This document shows, in pieces, positions 58,116-64,000 of a stretch of DNA of 64,000 bases (its first letter is position 1; the number at the start of each line of letters is the position of its first letter). Origin of the DNA: Elusimicrobiota bacterium. GTDB taxonomy: Bacteria; Elusimicrobiota; Elusimicrobia; Elusimicrobiales; UBA9959. The position numbers and the translations under genes are program-made. The notes beneath the pieces are model-generated. The model was not told where the DNA came from, did not search any database, and was given only the letters and a program-made list of their open reading frames with translations. The stretch is from assembly GCA_019135865.1 (NCBI GenBank), contig JAGVVD010000031.1:16982-80981 (forward strand), read 5' to 3'.

Positions 58116-59510
58116 TTAAGCGCCGTTTTTCAATGAAGCGTCGTCCCGCTCTCCCGGGTCCCCGGGATCGAGCGGTTCGAAAAGGTCCAGCGGATCCTTC
58201 CAGCCGCGTATGGCGTGGGCGCCCAGGTCCCTGTAGGAGAAAGCGCCGGACGTGGCCTCCTTCACCCTCCTGGAGACTATGGCGGAGGTCCCCAGTCTCT
58301 TATTGACGCCCTCCAGCCGCGAGGCCAGGTTGACCGGCTCGCCCACCGCGGTGTACTCCATCTTCTCCTCGCTGCCGATGTTCCCGACCAGGGCTTCCCC
58401 GCTGGTGACGCAGAGCCCCATCCTTATGGCGACCAGCCCCTGGCTGGCCCGGTGGGCGTTGAAGGCAGACAGCGCCCAGCGCATCTCTAGCGCGGCGCGC
58501 ACGGCCCGCTCCTCCGGGTTCGCCGCGGGCAGCGGCGCGCCGAATATGGCCAGCAGGCCGTCGCCGAGGAACTTGTCCACTATGCCGCCGCGGGCGCGGA
58601 TGACCCGGGTCATCAGCGAGAAATAATCGTTGAGCAGTTTCACCATCTCTTCGGGCTGATGGCTCTGCCCGAGGACGCTGAAGTCCCGGATATCGGCGAA
58701 AATGACGGCGACGTGACGGCGCTCGCCGCCGAGCGGCAGCTTGCCGTCCAGCACCGCGTCGGCGATCTCGCCCGAGACGTAGCGGCCGAAGATGCTGCGG
58801 ATGCGGTCGCGCTCGCGCAGCCCCCGGACCATGTCGTTGAAAGCCGAGGCCAGCAGGCCTATCTCGTCGGAACTGCGCCAGGTCACCTCGGTGTCGAGCC
58901 GGCCTTCTCCGACCTCGCGCGCCGCGCGGGCCAGCATGGGGATCGGCCGCATCAGCCAGCTGACTATGGCGATGGTGCCCAGCAGCGCGGCCGTCAGCGC
59001 GGCCAGCGTGACGTAGAGCACCTTGCGGCGCATGGGGGCCAGTGCCCCGGCCATGCTCCCGGGAGTGAGGACTATGGCCGCGGTGGCGGCGCGGCCGCCC
59101 CCGGCGACGACGGGAACGGCGATATACCAGCCGCCGTCCGGGCAGCGGGCGGCGGTCATGCCCGTCCCGGCCCTGGCCGCGGCCCCTTCGGCGGAATCGT
59201 CCTGCTCGCCGACCATCGACGCCAGCGAATGCGAAAGTATGCGCCCGCCGGGAGCGGTGACCAGCGCGCGGTCGATGGCCTTCTCCCGCGTCATGGCGTT
59301 CACGGCGAGGTGCAGGTTGAAAACGTCCAGTTCGGGGATGAAGGCCTCGCGGGCGGAACGGGAGAAAGCCTCGGCCCGCAGCTTCATCTCGCCCAGCAGG
59401 GCCTCGCGGGAGGCGTCCAGCAGTATATGCGCCATCGCGGCCATCACGGCCAGGATGAGGGCCGAGGAAAAGACGCAGATCTTGAGAGCCATCCTGCTGA
59501 AGTTCTTCAT
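58116..59510 (-). CDS. Membrane adenylate/guanylate cyclase receptor
   Basis: 464 aa. Transmembrane helix 1 at about 8-30, a periplasmic sensor of about 130 residues with SHSLASMVGEQDDS (single-Cache-like), helix 2 at about 165-188, a HAMP domain (IPMLARAAREVGEGRLDTEV to about 245) and a class III cyclase domain (about 265-440). The cyclase shows VIFADIRDFSVLGQ (metal-binding Asp), FLGDGLLAIFGAP and NLASRLEGVNKR. It should turn an envelope signal into a cyclic nucleotide. It lies eight bases downstream of the glycine-rich surface protein gene. Substrate (ATP or GTP) was not determined. Confidence 0.9.
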   Translation of the reverse strand: MKNFSRMALKICVFSSALILAVMAAMAHILLDASREALLGEMKLRAEAFSRSAREAFIPELDVFNLHLAVNAMTREKAIDRALVTAPGGRILSHSLASMVGEQDDSAEGAAARAGTGMTAARCPDGGWYIAVPVVAGGGRAATAAIVLTPGSMAGALAPMRRKVLYVTLAALTAALLGTIAIVSWLMRPIPMLARAAREVGEGRLDTEVTWRSSDEIGLLASAFNDMVRGLRERDRIRSIFGRYVSGEIADAVLDGKLPLGGERRHVAVIFADIRDFSVLGQSHQPEEMVKLLNDYFSLMTRVIRARGGIVDKFLGDGLLAIFGAPLPAANPEERAVRAALEMRWALSAFNAHRASQGLVAIRMGLCVTSGEALVGNIGSEEKMEYTAVGEPVNLASRLEGVNKRLGTSAIVSRRVKEATSGAFSYRDLGAHAIRGWKDPLDLFEPLDPGDPGERDDASLKNGA

Positions 59511-59518
59511 CGTGGTCC

Positions 59519-61993
59519 CTAGTAGAGCACCGCCAGCTTGAATTTCTGGGTCTGGCTGCCGCCGGCGGAATAATCCTTGGTGATCATGACGGCGTAACCG
59601 CCGGGCTCCACCATCGCGCCCGCGCCGTTGCGGCCGTGCCAGGTCCAGACCTTGTTGCCGCCGGAGGATTCGTAGGCGGAACGCGACCAGACCTCGCGGC
59701 CCTGCAGCGTGAACACGCGCAGCGTCACGGTCGCCGGGCCGGAGAGATTGAAGCCGATGCTGGTGGGACCGGAGGCCGGGTCGAAAGGATTGGGCCAGTT
59801 GTACGGCTTCGATATCGCGGCCTCGCTGGCGCTCACCCAGACCTGCACCCCGGAGCCGGGAGCCGAGAATTCGCCCAGCACGCCGGCCTCGCTCTTGGCC
59901 CGCGCGCGGGCGTAATAAGTCCTGCCGGAGACCAGCGTATTGGTCGAATAGCTCAGCGCGCCCGAAGCGAGGACCGAGTCCGTTCCCAGGTCGTTGCCGC
60001 CGGGGAAAGTGCCGAATTCCAGGATGTACTCGTATATCGGCACGGCGCCCGCCGGGGGCGACCAGGCGAACACCGCCGTCCCGTCGTACGAGTACGGCGA
60101 CGACGGCTGCGGCGGCTCGGGCCGGCCCGGGGCCTCCAGGTTGCCCAGCGAACCCGGGGTGGTGGAGACCGGCACGGAGAAATCCGTGGGCACCGAAGCG
60201 CGGTTGAGGGCGCGCACGCGCGCGGTATAGACCGTGCCCGGGGCCAGGGAACCGAAATAGGCCGTGGTATCCGTCGTCAGCGGCGCGGAACTGACCGTCA
60301 CGAAGTTATCCAGCGAGAGCTGCGCCTCGAAAACGGTGCCGTCCGGGTTGCCGGCGCCGTTCCAGACCAGCACCGCGCTGGAGACGTGCACCTTCGAAAA
60401 GGACGGCGCGAAAGGCGGAGCGGCCATGGTCGGCGTCGAGACCGTCTGCGCGAAATCCGTATAGGCGCCGTTGAGGCCCAGCGCCCTGACCCGGAGGTAG
60501 TAGGTGGTGTTGACCAGCAGGTTCGCCGGCGCCGAGGACACGCCGGTCAGGAAGCCGGTCGAGACCGGGGCGGCGAAAGCCTCGGAACTGGAGAAGCTGA
60601 GTTCGTAAGAGGTATAAGCCGGGTTGAAGCCGGTACCGGCGGCGCCCGACGACCAGGCTACCGAGAGCGAATAACTCGACAGGCCGACGAAGGACGAGGA
60701 CTGCGCCATGACCGGCGGCGCCGCCCAGGTCCAGGTGGAGATGGTCGGGGAAGCCGCGCTGTCGCCCAGATCGGTATAGGCCGTGATGAAGCGGTATATC
60801 GTGGTGTCCGGCGTGAGGCCGGTCTCCTCCGCGGCGGTCGAGTCCTTGGAGGCCGAGACGCCGGTGAAAGAGGCGGTGAAGGGAAGGGTTTCAGTACCGG
60901 CGAAGAGGCGGAACTGCCTGACGGTAAGGTCGGGCAGCATGGACAGCGGGCCGCCGAAATCGGCGTCCTGCATATCGTCCCAGGAGTAGGCGACCGAGGT
61001 CTTGAAAACGCCGGTGAAGGCCAGGCCCGTGGGGGAGGAGGGAAGTACGCCCATGGAAACGGTGCCCGAGGAACCGCTGACAGCGACCCCCCCTAAAACG
61101 ACATCCTCGCCTCCCCGACCGGCCGCCGTGGATAACACAAGAGAAGCCGAGGAGATCGAGGCTGCGAGGAGTTTTATCCTCCCGCCGCCCCCGCCGCCGC
61201 CGGGATTGGTCGGCACGCCGCCGTTGCAGATAGCCGAACCGCCCAAACCGCCAGCGGCATATATACTGGCGTCGGAGAGATCGAGAGGTCCGTTGGAGCG
61301 AAGAACGATACCGCCGCCGGAGCCACCGCCGCCTCCTCCCGCGTTACCGACGCAATCGGAAGCATTCAGACCCGTGCCCCCCTCCAGACCATTCGCTGAA
61401 ACCGTGCCGGTAACCACGATATAGCCGGCGGAAATATATATCAGACCGCCGCCGACGCCGCCGGAACCGCTGGTGGCGTCGGAGTCCCCGCCGCCGCCGC
61501 CCCCGCCGCCGGAACCCAGAAAAATATCGTCGGCGGAAAAAGGAACGCTCATCTGCGAGGTCGGGCCGTAAGGAAGACCGCCTGTCCCGGCTCCGGCCCC
61601 GGCGCCGTCCCCACCGGAAACGCCGTCGGAGTCCGCGTCGCCGTAACCGCCGCCCCCGCCGCCGGAACCGGCATCGCTCCCGTTGCCGCCGCCGGGACCG
61701 AAGCCCTGGCCTCCGCCTAGGCCGGGCTCGCCGGCAGCGCCGCCGGCGTGGCCGCGGCCATTGGCGTTCAGATGGCCGTGTATCGTGACGGTGGAGGCAT
61801 AGATGAAAAGCCCGGTGCCCTGGCCGACGAAGACGGTGACTCCGGCCGGGATGGTAAAATTCCCCACGCTGGTATAAGTGCCGCTCAGCGTCTCATAGTT
61901 GACCGGCTCCAGGTCGTCGCCCTCCAGGTCTTCGGCGGAGACGGGCGGGACCGCCAGCAGCAGGGCGGCCGACAGCAGGGCTGCACGGCTCAT
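59519..61993 (-). CDS. Large glycine-rich surface protein with fibronectin-type repeats and FlgD-like C-terminus
   Basis: 824 aa. Signal peptide 1-20. Residues about 75-290 are strikingly glycine-rich (runs such as GSGGGGGGYGDADSDG and GGGGGGGGD) with interleaved strands typical of a right-handed helix or beta-solenoid. About 310-720 holds four to five fibronectin-III-like domains with recurring YYLRVRALGLNGAYTDF, VYTARVRALNRASVPTDFS and YYARARAKSEAGVLGEFS. The C-terminus (about 735-824) has NPFDPASGPTSIGFNLSGP and VTLRVFTLQGREVW, a FlgD-Ig/T9SS-tail-like domain seen in secreted proteins of several phyla. The stop of the PorV-TPR gene overlaps its start (ATGA), suggesting that they work together at the surface. 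Confidence 0.85.
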   Translation of the reverse strand: MSRAALLSAALLLAVPPVSAEDLEGDDLEPVNYETLSGTYTSVGNFTIPAGVTVFVGQGTGLFIYASTVTIHGHLNANGRGHAGGAAGEPGLGGGQGFGPGGGNGSDAGSGGGGGGYGDADSDGVSGGDGAGAGAGTGGLPYGPTSQMSVPFSADDIFLGSGGGGGGGGDSDATSGSGGVGGGLIYISAGYIVVTGTVSANGLEGGTGLNASDCVGNAGGGGGGSGGGIVLRSNGPLDLSDASIYAAGGLGGSAICNGGVPTNPGGGGGGGRIKLLAASISSASLVLSTAAGRGGEDVVLGGVAVSGSSGTVSMGVLPSSPTGLAFTGVFKTSVAYSWDDMQDADFGGPLSMLPDLTVRQFRLFAGTETLPFTASFTGVSASKDSTAAEETGLTPDTTIYRFITAYTDLGDSAASPTISTWTWAAPPVMAQSSSFVGLSSYSLSVAWSSGAAGTGFNPAYTSYELSFSSSEAFAAPVSTGFLTGVSSAPANLLVNTTYYLRVRALGLNGAYTDFAQTVSTPTMAAPPFAPSFSKVHVSSAVLVWNGAGNPDGTVFEAQLSLDNFVTVSSAPLTTDTTAYFGSLAPGTVYTARVRALNRASVPTDFSVPVSTTPGSLGNLEAPGRPEPPQPSSPYSYDGTAVFAWSPPAGAVPIYEYILEFGTFPGGNDLGTDSVLASGALSYSTNTLVSGRTYYARARAKSEAGVLGEFSAPGSGVQVWVSASEAAISKPYNWPNPFDPASGPTSIGFNLSGPATVTLRVFTLQGREVWSRSAYESSGGNKVWTWHGRNGAGAMVEPGGYAVMITKDYSAGGSQTQKFKLAVLY

Positions 61994-63825
61994 TTTCTCC
62001 CCCTCGCGGCCGCGTCTATTTTCTCCCTGAGCTTTAGGGCGCTGTCGTTGAGCGGGTCCGCGTCGAGTATCTCTTTGAGGCGGGAGCGCGCGGCGGTATA
62101 GTCGCCCTTGAGATAGGAATCTACGGCCATGTAATAGAGTTTCTCCACGGCTTTGCGCTGCTCCTCGGTTATGGACGGCGCCAGCGCGGCGCGGCAGATC
62201 CGGCCGCGCTCCAGGGCCTCCTTATTGCCGGGATCGTCGCCCAGCACCGACTCCAGCAATTCCAGCGCCTTGGCGTAGGCGCCGGCGTCGCAGAGTTCGG
62301 CCGCGCGGCCCAGCCTTTTTTCAAGCGACAGCGCCAGGCCGCGCCCGGCTATGGCCACGACGCTTTTCGCCCGCGCGTCGTCCGGCAGGAGGGCCAGGGC
62401 TTTCTTCGCCAGCGCGGCGGCCCGGGCGTACTTCTCCGTCTTGAGCAGGACCGAAGCCTCCTCTATGAAGGCGTAGGCCTTGCGTTTCGCCTCCTCCTCT
62501 TTCTCGCGCAGCAGCAGGTCCCGCTGGCTCCGGTCCAGCCGGCGGTCTATCTCCTCGATACGGGCGGAAGCCTCGGCGTTGCCCGGGACCAGCGACAGCA
62601 CGCCGGCCCAGTACTCGCGGCTGGCCACCAGGTCCCCCCTGGCGTAATACTGCTCGGCCAGCGCCCGCGTCCGCTCTATGACCTGGCCGTTGATCCTTTC
62701 GTCCAGCTCCGCGCGGTATTTCTCCAGTCTCGAGGAGATGCTCCCGTTGGACGGGTCCCAGAGCAGGGCGGTCTCCAGCGTCTTGATCGCCTTGGGTATG
62801 TCCCCGGCTTTATGCAGCAGCTCGGCCTGCTGCAGGTAGGCCCCAGCCAGCCTGGCGGCGTCCTGTTTGTCGAAGCGGCTGATGCCGCGCTTGATGTAAT
62901 CCTCGAGCTCGTCCATCGTTATACCGAAACGGACCCCGAGGTCGATGGTGTGCACCGGGTCGAAATCGTTGAGGAATACCGCGTAATCCAGCGAATAATT
63001 GCCGGACCTGAGGCCGGCGCCGCTGGCCAGGCCGTCAGGACCGGCGGAAAGCCGCAGGAAGGCGGTCCTCTTGTAGGCCAGCTCGGCGCCGGCCGAGAGA
63101 TCGGCCCCGCCGCGTTCGTATTTTTCAAGCCCCAGGCCGGCCGAATAATCCAGGACGGACGAGAGGCGGCCGGAACGGACCGCCGCGTAGTTCACGCCGG
63201 AAGGGTAGGTTATCTCCCTGGAGAGCACGGCGAAAGAAGGACGGAGCAGGTTCTTGACCGTCACGGCGAAGGTCAGGCCGCGCCAGGGGCCCGCCAGAAC
63301 GCCGGCGTCGGCGCCCCAGCCCTCTCCGGAACTGTCGTCGACGAACTGCCGCACCGCTTTAAGGGTGAGCCCCGCGGCCGCGTTCAGTCCGGCAAAACCG
63401 AAGCCGCGGCCGGCCGAGGCCAGGAAGGCCTCGCTGCCCACGGAGAACTCCCGCGGGGCGTCGAAAGGCCCGTTGCGGCCCTCATAGCCGCCGCCGGCCT
63501 GCCTTATATAGGCGCCGGCCAGGCCTATGCCGCGCCAGCCGGGATAGGCCAGGCTCATGAAAGAATGGCCGGTATCCTCCAGCAGCCAGGATTGCGCGAG
63601 GGCCAGTTCCGGCTTTTTAAGCGAGCCCAGCCCGGCCGGGTTCCAGAAAGAAGCGTCGGCGCCGGCGGCCAAGGCGGGGTATACACCGCCAAGGGCCGCA
63701 CCCCGGCCTCCCGCCGGCTGGAGCAGGAATGACCCGGGCAGGCCCGCGTCCTGTGAGGCGCGGGCCTGCGTGGCAAAGGCGGCAAAAAGGGCCGCGGCCG
63801 TCATAAGAGGCCGTGAATGTCCCAT
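61990..63825 (-). CDS. PorV/PorQ-like outer-membrane barrel with C-terminal TPRs
   Basis: 611 aa. Signal peptide 1-23 (LMTAAALFAAFATQARA). GRGAALGGVYPALAAGADAS followed by FWNPAGLGSL is the signature of the PorV/PorQ/UPF0164 barrels (also seen in FadL-like proteins). The barrel continues to about residue 300 with VHTIDLGVRFGI as a last strand. The rest is helical: TPR-like repeats such as AGDIPKAIKTLETALLWDPSNG and YAKALELLESVLGDDPGNKE, plus charged helices (RDLLLREKEEEAKRKA). It probably anchors or exports the FlgD-tailed surface protein encoded just downstream. The barrel call is good; the transport substrate is inferred. Confidence 0.82.
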   Translation of the reverse strand: MGHSRPLMTAAALFAAFATQARASQDAGLPGSFLLQPAGGRGAALGGVYPALAAGADASFWNPAGLGSLKKPELALAQSWLLEDTGHSFMSLAYPGWRGIGLAGAYIRQAGGGYEGRNGPFDAPREFSVGSEAFLASAGRGFGFAGLNAAAGLTLKAVRQFVDDSSGEGWGADAGVLAGPWRGLTFAVTVKNLLRPSFAVLSREITYPSGVNYAAVRSGRLSSVLDYSAGLGLEKYERGGADLSAGAELAYKRTAFLRLSAGPDGLASGAGLRSGNYSLDYAVFLNDFDPVHTIDLGVRFGITMDELEDYIKRGISRFDKQDAARLAGAYLQQAELLHKAGDIPKAIKTLETALLWDPSNGSISSRLEKYRAELDERINGQVIERTRALAEQYYARGDLVASREYWAGVLSLVPGNAEASARIEEIDRRLDRSQRDLLLREKEEEAKRKAYAFIEEASVLLKTEKYARAAALAKKALALLPDDARAKSVVAIAGRGLALSLEKRLGRAAELCDAGAYAKALELLESVLGDDPGNKEALERGRICRAALAPSITEEQRKAVEKLYYMAVDSYLKGDYTAARSRLKEILDADPLNDSALKLREKIDAAARGRK

Positions 63826-63888
63826 TCATAGCAATATATTACATTAAGGCGGCCGTAATCCAGTGAAGGGCCCGCTTCTCTGGGCCCC

Positions 63889-64000
63889 TGTCAAATCAAT
63901 TAAGAATGTTACCCAAGGGGTAGCCCGCAGGCCAGGCCTCCTTTGATTCAGTTTTGATGTTACCAAGTCTGTAGCGCTGTCTCACGGCGAACCATCTTTT
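63889..64000. repeat. Paired short repeats at the window end, possible insertion-sequence edge
   Basis: ATGTTACCCAAGGGGTAGC (63907-63925) and ATGTTACCAAGTCTGTAGC (about 63957-63975) are near copies about 50 bases apart in the same orientation. The stretch starts with TGTCAAATCAATTAAGA at 63889. Repeated terminal sites with a TGT start are common at ends of IS elements. No transposase is visible before the window ends. Confidence 0.3.

Noticed and set aside
61170..61760. Dense GCC/CCG repeats looking like a tandem DNA repeat array
   Set aside because: They are glycine codons of the low-complexity region of the surface protein, with irregular spacing. They are a coding effect and not a DNA repeat element.

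Overview
The window is bacterial chromosomal DNA, GC-rich (roughly 60-65% by eye), tightly packed, with many genes joined by 4-base ATGA or GTGA overlaps. I see no rRNA gene and no CRISPR array. The organism looks Gram-negative: there is an Mla-type lipid transporter (permease, ATPase, MCE protein), a PorV-like outer-membrane barrel fused to TPRs, and secreted proteins with FlgD-like C-termini. The mixture recalls Elusimicrobiota or a related uncultured phylum. That placement is an inference from gene style only.

Layout. 1-5310 (mostly minus): a secreted protein cut by the window edge, a CheC/CheX-like protein, a receiver protein, metK, a phosphohexomutase and a glycerate kinase. 5343-8894 (plus): a radical SAM protein, a membrane-anchored CBM48 protein, a secreted protein with a glucodextranase-C-like end, and a NIF3 protein. 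8904-15345 (minus): treZ, a treS-maltokinase fusion and an MFS transporter. Together with the CBM48 protein and the mutase this suggests alpha-glucan/trehalose metabolism. 15367-18370 (plus): a DUF2157/GDYXXLXY membrane pair and pyrB. 18435-25839 (minus): an atypical SDR, a large secreted protein of unknown function, a GspF-like protein, a His/Pro-rich four-repeat secreted protein and a PH-domain membrane protein. 26022-28573 (plus): a broken dimethylargininase-family gene and a secreted HEAT-repeat protein.

28657-45564 is a 16.9-kb integrative element in the 3' half of tRNA-Gly(GCC), bounded by an exact 47-bp direct repeat. It carries a tyrosine integrase, an AlpA/Xis-like protein, a P4-type prim-pol/SF3 helicase followed by an iteron-like array, an XRE regulator with two operator palindromes, several very small DNA-binding proteins, a complete type I restriction-modification operon (hsdM, hsdS, hsdR) with a DUF45 peptidase, a NYN-domain protein, a minimal P-loop ATPase and a secreted TPR protein. 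No capsid, terminase, portal or conjugation gene was found, so it resembles a phage-satellite-like or autonomously replicating island with defence cargo.

45519-63825 (all minus) returns to core genes: tRNA-Gly, cysS (with a REP-like palindrome inside the coding sequence), a lipoprotein, ispDF, a PIN/TRAM protein, radA, mlaD-mlaF-mlaE, alr, dnaB, rplI, rpsR, ssb, rpsF, then an adenylate-cyclase-type receptor, a large glycine-rich/fibronectin-like surface protein and a PorV-TPR protein. The last ~110 bases carry short repeats that may be the edge of an insertion sequence.

Most product calls rest on family motifs read from the translations. No database search was run.
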